Source: JAZKIX01 sp040384645
GTDB lineage: Bacteria; Pseudomonadota; Gammaproteobacteria; Burkholderiales; Burkholderiaceae_D
Assembly (NCBI GenBank): GCA_040384645.1
Contig: JAZKIX010000144.1
Coordinates: forward strand, 1 to 19,897
Reading direction: 5' to 3'
Length of the DNA stretch: 19,897 nucleotides
Notes under the pieces: generated by a model
Database searches by the model: none
What the model was told of the DNA's origin: nothing
Seen by the model: the letters and a program-made list of their open reading frames with translations, nothing else
Translations under genes and position numbers: made by a program
Part shown: positions 12,833-19,897 of the stretch, in pieces
Layout of the letters: every line of letters starts with the position of its first letter
How positions within the stretch are numbered: position 1 is the first letter of the stretch

Positions 12833-15073
12833 ATGAGCTGGTCCCGTCTAACTTCCCCTGCTAAATATTCGCTTGCCGCCATGACCACGATCGTCACGGC
12901 GGTCTGGCTGCCAGCGCATGCGCAAAACGTTGGCAAGCCGGTCAGGGTCGATGATCCGACAGCGCCGGTCTCGATCAGTGCCGGCAACATCACCGGCCGA
13001 CCGGATCGCGAGGTCACACTGGATCAGGATGTAGAGCTGATCCGTGGCGAAACCCGCATCACGGCCGACAGCGCGACTTACGACCAGATCGAGAATGAAG
13101 TTGAGGCCAAGGGCTCGGTACGGATTTGGCGCTTTGGCGACCGTTACAGCGGCGAGGCGCTCAAGCTCAATTTGGATTCTGGCATCGGCAATATTTCGCG
13201 CCCGACTTACCGCCTTGAGATCAATAACGCTCAGGGCGATGCAGCGCGGGTCGATTTTGAAAGCGAGGATCAGGCCAATGTGATCGACGGCACCTACAGC
13301 ACATGCGAAGGACCCGACCCCGACTGGTATCTGAAGGCCGATACCATGCAACTCGATATGGGACGCGATCTTGGTACGGCGTCCAACACCATCGTGTACT
13401 TCAAGGGCTTCCCGATCATGGGCTTGCCCGCCATGTCTTTCCCGCTGTCGGGACAGCGTAAATCGGGCGTACTGCCGCCGCAAATCGGGATCGGTTCCAA
13501 AGGCTGGGCCGAGGTGACCATACCGTACTATTTCAATATCGCGCCCAATCGCGATTTGACCCTGTTCCCCAAGCTGATTATCAATCGTGGCTTGCAACTG
13601 GGGGCAAATGGGCGTTATCTGGGTACATCGTATTCAGGCGAAACCAATGCCGAATTATTGTTGAACGACCAGCAAACCGGTGAAAACCGGTATTCGATAG
13701 CCTCAATCCATACCCAGACTGTGGCGCCGGGCTGGTCGTATGCCTGGAATCTGAACAAGGCCTCGGACGACGATTATCCTAGCGATTTTTCCAAGACCAT
13801 CACCGCCAGTTCGCAGCGCCAACTGGTACGTGAACTACGCAGCGACTACGCCACGCCGCTGTGGAACGCCTCTGTGCGGATTCAAAATTATCAAGTTTTG
13901 CAAGATCCGGGGTCCTTGCTCAATCCAGCCTTGCTAGTGGAGCGGCCCTATGCGCGCTTACCGCAGCTCACTTTCCACACCGGCCGTTACGATGTGGCGG
14001 GCTTCGACTGGACTCTCGATTCTGAAATGACGCGGTTCTGGCATCCGGAGAAAGTGAGCGGCAACCGCCTGGTGGTGAATCCGCAAGTGTCATACCCATT
14101 TATTCGCCCCGGCTATTTTATAAAGCCCAAAGTGTCCTTGCACGCTAGCCAATACCGGCTCGACAATTCGGCCGTCGGCCCGACTAGTTTCTCGCGTGTG
14201 TTGCCGACAGTCTCGATTGACAGCGGCTTGATCTTCGAGCGCGATACCAGTTTTTTTGGCCAAGCGATGACACAGACACTGGAACCGCGCCTGTTTTACG
14301 TCAACACGCCGTATCGCGACCAGAATTTATTCCCCAATTTCGATACAGCGGAAGCGGGCTTCAATATGGCGCAGATTTTTAGCGAAAATCGATTTACCGG
14401 CTCCGACCGCATCAACGATGCCAAGCAGATTACGACCGGCCTGGTCTCGCGTTATATCGAAGCGTCGGGCGCCGAACGTCTGCGGCTGGCCGTGGGGCAG
14501 CGCTTTTACTTTGAACAGCAGCGGGTGGTGCTCGACGCCAATACCGCCGTGCGTAACGACAGCCGCTCCGATATATTGCTAGCCGCCAGCGGCCGCCTCA
14601 GCTCAAGCATAACGCTTGATAGCGCACTGCAATACAGCGAAACCGCGAGCCGTGTATTTGGTGCCAACTATGGCGTGCAATGGCAGCCGGCACCCAAAAA
14701 AGTGCTCAATGCCGAGTATCGCTATTTGCGTAATACCGATAACGCGCTGGTGCGCAACGGCTTTGAGCAAGTCATCATGTCTGGGCAGTGGCCAGTTTCG
14801 CAGCGCTGGTACGGCGTAGCGCGGGTCAATTACTCATTGCCGGATCGCAAGACCGTCGATAGCTTGATCGGTCTGGAATACCGCGCCGATTGCTGGACTT
14901 TCCGTCTGGTTGGGCAGCATTTTGTGACGGCGTCCCAGACCTCGACCTCGCCGATCTTTATTCAACTGGAATTGAACGGATTATCCAAGTTCGGCACTAA
15001 TCCCTTGGAAGCGTTGCGCCGCAGTATTCCCGGCTACCAATTGGTCAATCAGCCCGATGTCAGTACGCCATAA
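12833..15073 (+). CDS. lptD: LPS-assembly outer membrane protein LptD
   Basis: The protein is 746 residues from the ATG at 12833; an in-frame TTG lies four codons upstream. Neither has a clear ribosome-binding site. A signal peptide ends near AVWLPAHAQ. An LptA/OstA-like jellyroll domain follows, containing VTLDQDVELIRGETRITADS and SGEALKLNLDSG. The large C-terminal part is the LptD beta-barrel, with alternating hydrophobic strands ending at LNGLSKFGTNPLEALRRSIP. With LptE it inserts LPS into the outer leaflet. Only two cysteines are present, Cys158 (YSTCEG) and Cys687 (YRADCWTF), whereas E. coli has four. They correspond to the N-domain to barrel disulfide. surA, the chaperone that helps LptD fold in E. 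coli, follows after 17 bases. Confidence 0.96.
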   Translation: MSWSRLTSPAKYSLAAMTTIVTAVWLPAHAQNVGKPVRVDDPTAPVSISAGNITGRPDREVTLDQDVELIRGETRITADSATYDQIENEVEAKGSVRIWRFGDRYSGEALKLNLDSGIGNISRPTYRLEINNAQGDAARVDFESEDQANVIDGTYSTCEGPDPDWYLKADTMQLDMGRDLGTASNTIVYFKGFPIMGLPAMSFPLSGQRKSGVLPPQIGIGSKGWAEVTIPYYFNIAPNRDLTLFPKLIINRGLQLGANGRYLGTSYSGETNAELLLNDQQTGENRYSIASIHTQTVAPGWSYAWNLNKASDDDYPSDFSKTITASSQRQLVRELRSDYATPLWNASVRIQNYQVLQDPGSLLNPALLVERPYARLPQLTFHTGRYDVAGFDWTLDSEMTRFWHPEKVSGNRLVVNPQVSYPFIRPGYFIKPKVSLHASQYRLDNSAVGPTSFSRVLPTVSIDSGLIFERDTSFFGQAMTQTLEPRLFYVNTPYRDQNLFPNFDTAEAGFNMAQIFSENRFTGSDRINDAKQITTGLVSRYIEASGAERLRLAVGQRFYFEQQRVVLDANTAVRNDSRSDILLAASGRLSSSITLDSALQYSETASRVFGANYGVQWQPAPKKVLNAEYRYLRNTDNALVRNGFEQVIMSGQWPVSQRWYGVARVNYSLPDRKTVDSLIGLEYRADCWTFRLVGQHFVTASQTSTSPIFIQLELNGLSKFGTNPLEALRRSIPGYQLVNQPDVSTP

Positions 15074-15090
15074 CCGAGCTATAGCGCATA

Positions 15091-16500
15091 ATGCCAAACA
15101 CTTTTCCTCCCTACACTATGAGCGTTCTTACCACCATGCGACCATTTTCATCTTCGATCCAGCGTAATGCTCTCGCCGCCTTGATGTTTTGCCTGACACT
15201 GAGCCCGATGGCCAGTGCGCTGGCGCAAGCTGCCAAGGCTGATACGAATCCAAATGTTGCCCGTTTGCGGCCGGTGGACTCCATCGTCGTGGTGGTGAAC
15301 GATGAAGTTATCACCCGCCTTGAACTGGACGCCAAGGTCAAGTTGGTAGAAACCAATATGCGTACCCAAAAAGCTGCGATCCCGCCGCGTGCCGACTTGG
15401 AGCGCCAATTGCTGGAACGCATGATCGTCGACCGCGCGCAGTTGCAATTGGCTAAAGAGTTAGGGATTCGGATCGACGATGCGATGCTGGATCGCGCTAC
15501 AGGCCGGATTGCCGAGCAAAATAAGATGACGGTGCAAGAATTTCGTAATCGGCTGGAAAAAGAAGGCGTCGCTTTCCCTCAGTTCCGTGAAGAAATCCGG
15601 CAAGAAATCCTGCTGCAACGTGTGCGTGAACATGAAGTCGATGCCAAGGTGCAAATCACCGATCTGGAAGTCGATAATTTCTTGGCGGCACCAGCCATAT
15701 CAAGCGAAGCGCAACAAGAAATACGCTTGGCGCAAATCCTGATCCGCATTCCAGAAAACGCTTCGCCCGAACTCATCGCCGGACGCCGGGCACGCATGAT
15801 CGAAGTCATGCAACAAGTAAAATCGGGTGGCGATTTTGCAAAAATTGCGGCTACCTATTCCGACGCCAGTGATGCGTTGACTGGCGGCGATATCGGCTGG
15901 CGCACGCCGGATCGCTTGCCGCAATTATTCACCGATGCAGTTGCCAAGCTGAAACCTGGACAAGTGTCCGATGTGTTGAAGAGCGCCAATGGTTTCCATG
16001 TCCTTAAGTTGGTCGATAGACGTAGCGCTGAGCCGGCTAAAGCGGCCGCTGCGGTAGAACAAACCCGTGCCCGTCATATCCTGATCAAGGTCAACGATGC
16101 CGTCACTTCCAACGATGCCAGACGTAAATTGGTTGATATCAAGGAACGCCTGGACAATAAGGCCGCTACCTTTGAAGAGTTAGCCAAGCGCTTTTCTAAT
16201 GACGGCTCCGCCAGTAAGGGCGGCGATCTGGGTTGGCTCTATCCTGGGGATACTGTGCCAGAATTCCAGCGCGCCATGGATGCCTTGCAACCCGGTCAGG
16301 TCAGCGCGCCGGTCGAATCGTCATTCGGATTTCATTTGATTGAAGTGCTGGAACGCAAGAGTGACGATGTGTCCAAAGAACGACAACGTCTGGCCGCGCG
16401 TCAGGCCCTGCGCGAACGCAAGATCGAAGAAGCAACCGACGACTGGCTGCGCCAATTGCGCGATCGCGCTTATGTCGAGTTCCGTAGCGAAGAAAAATAA
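15091..16500 (+). CDS. surA: Periplasmic peptidyl-prolyl isomerase/chaperone SurA
   Basis: The protein is 469 residues from the ATG at 15091. ATGs at 15118 and 15136 are alternatives, and the one at 15136 would give a more typical signal peptide (MRPFSSSIQRNALAALMF, ending near ALAQA). None has a clear ribosome-binding site. The mature part starts with the SurA N-terminal domain (VDSIVVVVNDEVITRLEL). Two parvulin-type domains follow at about residues 209-307 and 327-424, each with the GGDIGW or GGDLGW and G.F(H) signature. A short C-terminal helix ends the protein. SurA carries unfolded outer membrane proteins, including LptD, across the periplasm. It sits between lptD and pdxA in the familiar operon order. 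Confidence 0.96.
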   Translation: MPNTFPPYTMSVLTTMRPFSSSIQRNALAALMFCLTLSPMASALAQAAKADTNPNVARLRPVDSIVVVVNDEVITRLELDAKVKLVETNMRTQKAAIPPRADLERQLLERMIVDRAQLQLAKELGIRIDDAMLDRATGRIAEQNKMTVQEFRNRLEKEGVAFPQFREEIRQEILLQRVREHEVDAKVQITDLEVDNFLAAPAISSEAQQEIRLAQILIRIPENASPELIAGRRARMIEVMQQVKSGGDFAKIAATYSDASDALTGGDIGWRTPDRLPQLFTDAVAKLKPGQVSDVLKSANGFHVLKLVDRRSAEPAKAAAAVEQTRARHILIKVNDAVTSNDARRKLVDIKERLDNKAATFEELAKRFSNDGSASKGGDLGWLYPGDTVPEFQRAMDALQPGQVSAPVESSFGFHLIEVLERKSDDVSKERQRLAARQALRERKIEEATDDWLRQLRDRAYVEFRSEEK

Positions 16501-16510
16501 TTGCGCCACG

Positions 16511-17593
16511 ATGCGTCCCGTCATTGCAATTACCACCGGCGAACCAGCCGGTATCGGCCCGGAAATTTCGATCCGTGCTGCGTGGCAGACGCGGGCTGAG
16601 GTCAATGCCGTCCTGATAGGCGACGCTGCTTTTTTAGCCATCACGGCAGCCGCCATCGATCCCGCGATTAATTTGGTGGCGCTGTCCGCGCAAGCCTTGC
16701 GCAATAATGGCTTGCCGCGTTTTCCGGTAGACCGGATCGTGGTGATCGATTGTCCTTTGGCCGCGCATGTGGTGGCTGGCCAGCTTGATCCCAATAACGG
16801 CCGCGCCGTATTGGAAACGCTCGATTTAGCAGTCGAAGGCACGATGGCGCATTGGTTCGACGCCATCGTGACCGCGCCGCTACAAAAAAGCACCATCAAC
16901 GATGCCGGCGTCGCGTTCACCGGCCACACCGAATATCTGGCAGAAAAAACCGGCACCGCACAAGTAGTGATGATGCTGGCAGGCGGCATCGATAGTGCTG
17001 TCGATCGCAATCCTGCAAAGAATTTGTCGCCGTCGTCGCCGTCGTCTTCGCAAACCATGTTGCGCGTCGCTTTGGCCACTACCCATTTGCCATTGAAAGA
17101 CGTGCCGGCTGCGATCAGTTTTGATAGCCTGTCACGCACCATTGATATCTTGCAGCATGACTTGAAAACCAAGTTTGGCTTGGGCAAGCCACGTATTTTG
17201 GTTACCGGCCTCAACCCGCATGCAGGCGAGGGCGGTTATTTAGGGCGGGAAGAAATCGACGTCATCACGCCCGCCGTGCAAGCAGCACAGGCACGCGGCA
17301 TCGATGTCTCCGGCCCTTATCCCGCCGACACCCTGTTCCAGCAAAAATACCTGCGCGACGCCGATTGCGTGCTGGCGATGTATCACGATCAGGGTTTGCC
17401 GGTCTTGAAATTTGCCACCTTCGGGCGCGGCGTGAATATTACGCTCGGCTTGCCGCTAATCCGCAGCTCCGTTGATCACGGCACCGCACTCGATCTGGCC
17501 GCTGCCGGTGTCGGTAAAGCGGATCATGGCAGCATGCTGGAGGCGATCAAGGTGGCGGCACATATGGTTGCCGCCAGTAAATTGGCATCTTGA
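16511..17593 (+). CDS. pdxA: 4-hydroxythreonine-4-phosphate dehydrogenase
   Basis: The protein is 360 residues from the ATG at 16511, ten bases after surA. It catalyses a NAD-dependent step in pyridoxal 5'-phosphate synthesis. Conserved PdxA segments are visible: ITTGEPAGIGPEI at the start, VTAPLQKSTINDAG, FTGHTEYLAE, ALATTHLPLKDVP, GLNPHAGEGGYLGREE, YPADTLFQ, MYHDQGLPVLK and TLGLPLIRSSVDHGTALDLA. Metal-binding histidines are in TGHTE, MYHDQG and SVDHGT. It is longer than the usual 330 or so residues. The excess is a Ser/Pro-rich insertion (about residues 162-180, SPSSPSSS) between MMLAGG and LRVALATTH, encoded by a TCGCCG-type simple repeat. The frame could be read further upstream inside surA, but only the start given matches the family. 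Confidence 0.96.
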   Translation: MRPVIAITTGEPAGIGPEISIRAAWQTRAEVNAVLIGDAAFLAITAAAIDPAINLVALSAQALRNNGLPRFPVDRIVVIDCPLAAHVVAGQLDPNNGRAVLETLDLAVEGTMAHWFDAIVTAPLQKSTINDAGVAFTGHTEYLAEKTGTAQVVMMLAGGIDSAVDRNPAKNLSPSSPSSSQTMLRVALATTHLPLKDVPAAISFDSLSRTIDILQHDLKTKFGLGKPRILVTGLNPHAGEGGYLGREEIDVITPAVQAAQARGIDVSGPYPADTLFQQKYLRDADCVLAMYHDQGLPVLKFATFGRGVNITLGLPLIRSSVDHGTALDLAAAGVGKADHGSMLEAIKVAAHMVAASKLAS

Positions 17594-17639
17594 ATTATCC
17601 AGAGTGTCTGCTTAATAATTTTCACTTCACGAAGTCTTA

Positions 17640-18419
17640 ATGAAACATATTCCCCGTAAGCGCTTCGGCCAGAATTTCCTGACCGACCGGTTTGTCCTTG
17701 ACGACATCATTAACGCCATTGCACCGCAAGCCGACGATGCGATGGTCGAAATCGGCCCCGGTCTGGGCGCGATGACCGCCTTATTGCTCAAGTCACTGAA
17801 AAAACTGCATGTGGTTGAATTGGATCGTGATCTGGTGGCGCGCCTTGAAAAAACCTTCAATCCGGCCAAATTGACGATCCATTCCGGCGATGCCTTGGCT
17901 TTTGATTTCACACAATTGCCGGTGGCAGAAGGGCAGAAATTGCGGGTGGTTGGCAACTTGCCCTACAACATCAGCAGCCCGATGTTATTTCATCTGGCCG
18001 ATATCGCGCCGCTGGTACAAGACCAGCATTTCATGCTGCAAAAAGAAGTAGTCGAACGCATGGTCGCGCCACCCGGTAGCAAAACCTATGGCCGGTTGTC
18101 GGTCATGCTGCAATGGCGTTACCAGATGGAACTGATGTTTATCGTGCCTCCCACCGCATTTGACCCGCCGCCGCGGGTCGAATCGGCTATCGTGCGCATG
18201 ATTCCGATTGCGCAACCGCTCGTTTGTGAGGTGCTCAAGTTGGAAACGGTCGTTATGAAGGCCTTTTCCCAACGCCGCAAAGTGATCCGCAATTGCCTCG
18301 CCGGCATGTTCACTGAAAATGAATTGATCGACGCCGGCATTGACCCGACAAAACGGCCGGAAACTATCGCTTTGCAGCAGTATGTTGCGTTGGCCAATGC
18401 CTTGAAATCGCCAGGCTGA
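17640..18419 (+). CDS. rsmA: 16S rRNA dimethyladenosine transferase RsmA/KsgA
   Basis: The protein is 259 residues and dimethylates the two adjacent adenosines near the 3' end of 16S rRNA late in 30S assembly. It opens MKHIPRKRFGQNFLTDRFVL, the typical RKRFGQ.FL start. The SAM-binding motif VEIGPGLGAMT starts near residue 36, LHVVELDRDLVARL is the acidic ribose-binding strand, and NLPYNISSPMLFHL near residue 106 is the NLPYN catalytic motif IV. C-terminal FDPPPRVESAIVRM and FSQRRKVIRNCLAG match the family. It lies 46 bases after pdxA, and no strong ribosome-binding site is seen. It is the last gene of the lptD-surA-pdxA-rsmA run. Confidence 0.97.
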   Translation: MKHIPRKRFGQNFLTDRFVLDDIINAIAPQADDAMVEIGPGLGAMTALLLKSLKKLHVVELDRDLVARLEKTFNPAKLTIHSGDALAFDFTQLPVAEGQKLRVVGNLPYNISSPMLFHLADIAPLVQDQHFMLQKEVVERMVAPPGSKTYGRLSVMLQWRYQMELMFIVPPTAFDPPPRVESAIVRMIPIAQPLVCEVLKLETVVMKAFSQRRKVIRNCLAGMFTENELIDAGIDPTKRPETIALQQYVALANALKSPG

Positions 18420-18626
18420 CCACGCATTGGGGCGGCGTTGCGCGCCCTCGCTGTGGTTTTCCGGGGCAACGAATTCTGCCTTGGCAAGCGTTTCCCCTAC
18501 AAACCCATGTGATACCGTCCTACTCCTCCAATTTGGAATGTTGACTAAGCTGCAAGCATCTCGAAGAAACTTCATCGAGTTTGGTTTGCCAGTCTTTTAA
18601 ATTCATTAACCGAATGGGAGAATCAC
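18420..18626. other. Intergenic stretch after rsmA, no gene seen
   Basis: These 207 bases carry no convincing coding frame, repeat or terminator. TTGACT at 18541 could be a -35 box for the downstream exported-protein gene, but no matching -10 box is evident. The ribosome-binding site GGGAGA lies six bases before the next ATG. Confidence 0.5.
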
Positions 18627-19151
18627 ATGAACAAGATGTCAAAAATCACCGTTTTATTATCTGCCTTGCTCATCGCAGGCGGGGTCGTTGCAGCCGATGT
18701 TATCGATACGTCCAATACAGCGCAGCCAGCAGTAATCAATAGCACTACTGTTAATCAGGCTGCAATCGATGAATCAAAGGCCAAAAATGCGGCGAAAGCT
18801 GACAAGGCCGCGCCCACTGCCAAGAAATTGCCTGGGGGCGTCATCAACAGCACGACGGTGAATAACGCAGCGATAACTGAATCGAAGGCAAAAAATGCCA
18901 GCAGGCCAGATAAGGCACCGCCCGACTTAAACCCTAATTCGACGACCTCGACCGGTAGTTCTAGCGTCAACAGCACCAGCGCCAATGATGCTGCGATGGG
19001 CAAGAACGCTGAGCCTGATACCTCAAGCACCACCACACGCAGCAAACATAAGAGCAAACGTACAGCCAAACAAGCGACTCAAAACAACGGAAGTACTAGC
19101 AATGTCGACGGCAAGGAACAGGGCATCGATTCTAAGAACACCACGAATTGA
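18627..19151 (+). CDS. Small exported, internally repetitive hypothetical protein
   Basis: The protein is 174 residues. A GGGAGA site six bases before the ATG supports the start. A signal peptide (MNKMSKITVLLSALLIAGGV, ending near VAA) indicates export to the periplasm or beyond. The mature part is low in hydrophobic residues and rich in Asn, Ser, Thr, Ala and Lys. Two copies of VINSTTVN.AAI.ESKAKNA start at residues 36 and 72 (period 36), and a decayed third copy (SVNSTSANDAAMGKNAEPD) follows near 113. The C-terminal third is Ser/Thr/Lys-rich (RSKHKSKRTAKQATQ). It is probably disordered or a surface or matrix-associated protein. I do not recognise the family. It has its own gap on both sides and ends at the shared terminator with gap. 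Confidence 0.75.
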   Translation: MNKMSKITVLLSALLIAGGVVAADVIDTSNTAQPAVINSTTVNQAAIDESKAKNAAKADKAAPTAKKLPGGVINSTTVNNAAITESKAKNASRPDKAPPDLNPNSTTSTGSSSVNSTSANDAAMGKNAEPDTSSTTTRSKHKSKRTAKQATQNNGSTSNVDGKEQGIDSKNTTN

Positions 19152-19210
19152 GGGTTTACGTGCGCCAATTGTGATCTACTTTGCTGTCACGCTAAAGTGC
19201 AAGCAGCAAT

Positions 19211-19238
19211 AAAAAAGCGCCCAATCGGGCGCTTTTTT
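19211..19238. terminator. Bidirectional rho-independent terminator
   Basis: A six-base A-run, the stem GCGCCC/GGGCGC with loop AATC, and a six-base T-run make a nearly perfect symmetrical hairpin. It lies between the plus-strand exported-protein gene and the minus-strand gap gene, and it should stop transcription in both directions. Confidence 0.92.
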
Positions 19239-19265
19239 AACAATTGTATAGTGCCGCAGTAATAT

Positions 19266-19897
19266 TTACTTCGCCGCCATCAATGCCACTGTGGTATCCA
19301 ACATGCGGTTGGAGAAACCCCATTCATTGTCATACCATGACGATACCTTGACCAAGCGGCCCGACACCTTGGTCAGGGTCGAATCGAAGTTGGAAGAGGC
19401 TGGATTGTGATTGAAATCGACCGATACCAAAGGTTCGGTTTGATACGTCAGCACGCCACTCAATGCACCTTCGGAAGCGGTCTTCATGATCGCATTGACT
19501 TCTTCCACCGTAGTATCGCGGGCTGCCACGAAGGACAGGTCAACCAATGAGACGTTGATGGTCGGTACGCGAATCGCAAAGCCGTCCAGCTTGCCATTTA
19601 ATTCCGGCAATACCAGACCGACAGCAGCGGCAGCACCAGTCTTGGTTGGAATCATGCTTTGGGTAGCGGAACGGGCGCGGCGCAGGTCTTCGTGCATCAC
19701 GTCGGTCAAAACTTGATCGTTAGTGTAGGAATGCACAGTCGTCATCAAGCCATTCACCAGGCCGATTTGGTCGTTCAATGGCTTGACCAACGGAGCCAGG
19801 CAATTGGTGGTACATGAAGCATTGGAAATAACGGTGTCGCTGGCCTTCAAGACATCTTGATTGACGCCGAACACGATGGTCGCATCGACATCCTTGC
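19266..19897 (-). CDS. gap: Glyceraldehyde-3-phosphate dehydrogenase, C-terminal part (5' end outside window)
   Basis: The frame is open to the right edge of the window, so the start lies outside. The visible part contains the catalytic cysteine motif SNASCTTNCLAPL, then the conserved VHSYTNDQ, DLRRARSATQSMIPTKTGAA, LPELNGKLDGFAIRVPT and SWYDNEWGFSNRMLD segments. It ends in VALMAAK. The enzyme oxidises glyceraldehyde 3-phosphate in glycolysis, or runs in reverse in gluconeogenesis. The internal GTG at 19874 is codon usage inside the gene rather than the start. The gene ends 27 bases before the shared terminator. Confidence 0.97.
   Translation of the reverse strand, partial: KDVDATIVFGVNQDVLKASDTVISNASCTTNCLAPLVKPLNDQIGLVNGLMTTVHSYTNDQVLTDVMHEDLRRARSATQSMIPTKTGAAAAVGLVLPELNGKLDGFAIRVPTINVSLVDLSFVAARDTTVEEVNAIMKTASEGALSGVLTYQTEPLVSVDFNHNPASSNFDSTLTKVSGRLVKVSSWYDNEWGFSNRMLDTTVALMAAK

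Noticed and set aside
12848..13597. 249-residue open frame on the minus strand opposite lptD
   Set aside because: It is a long antisense shadow in GC-rich coding DNA. The lptD domain signature is clear on the plus strand.
16321..17214. 297-residue open frame on the minus strand opposite pdxA
   Set aside because: pdxA on the other strand has full family motifs, and the antisense reading has no recognisable motif or ribosome-binding site.

Overview
The window looks like a chromosomal segment of a betaproteobacterium of the order Burkholderiales, most likely Oxalobacteraceae. I infer this from protein character and gene order: a cell-wall-recycling pair (amgK-murU) with pepP and a UbiH-type gene on the minus strand, divergent from lptD-surA-pdxA-rsmA on the plus strand. 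No rRNA, tRNA, CRISPR array or insertion sequence was found.

Layout. (1) 1-926: 3' end of pntB (transhydrogenase beta subunit) and its terminator. (2) 1031-4006: an envelope/membrane cluster. A DUF2269 membrane protein and an SDR/DoxX-like fusion lie on the minus strand, coupled through a TGATG overlap. Divergent from them are two small membrane proteins of unknown function. (3) 4268-4846: an HdeD-type six-helix membrane protein. (4) About 4850-6720: an accessory-looking stretch with an orphan BioF2/GNAT-like acyltransferase, a 66-aa protein, a short coding-like remnant on the minus strand and an intergenic repeat. (5) 6723-12735, minus strand: amgK, murU, a secreted Sel1-repeat protein, pepP and a UbiH-family hydroxylase. 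(6) 12833-18419, plus strand: lptD, surA, pdxA and rsmA. LptD is the LPS transporter of the outer membrane and SurA is its periplasmic chaperone. (7) 18627-19897: a small exported internally repetitive protein, a bidirectional terminator, and the 3' part of gap on the minus strand.

The most unusual signal is not a gene. A roughly 75-bp sequence occurs three times in intergenic gaps (933-1007, 6589-6666, 11473-11547), always in the same orientation, with conserved blocks at nearly constant spacing and a variable segment between them. The copy between amgK and murU is followed by a 102-bp stretch of nested inverted repeats that could be a structured RNA or the remains of a mobile element.

Most genes are ordinary housekeeping genes. 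The Sel1 gene inside the cell-wall-recycling cluster, a low-complexity insertion in PdxA and the two-cysteine LptD are secondary points of interest.
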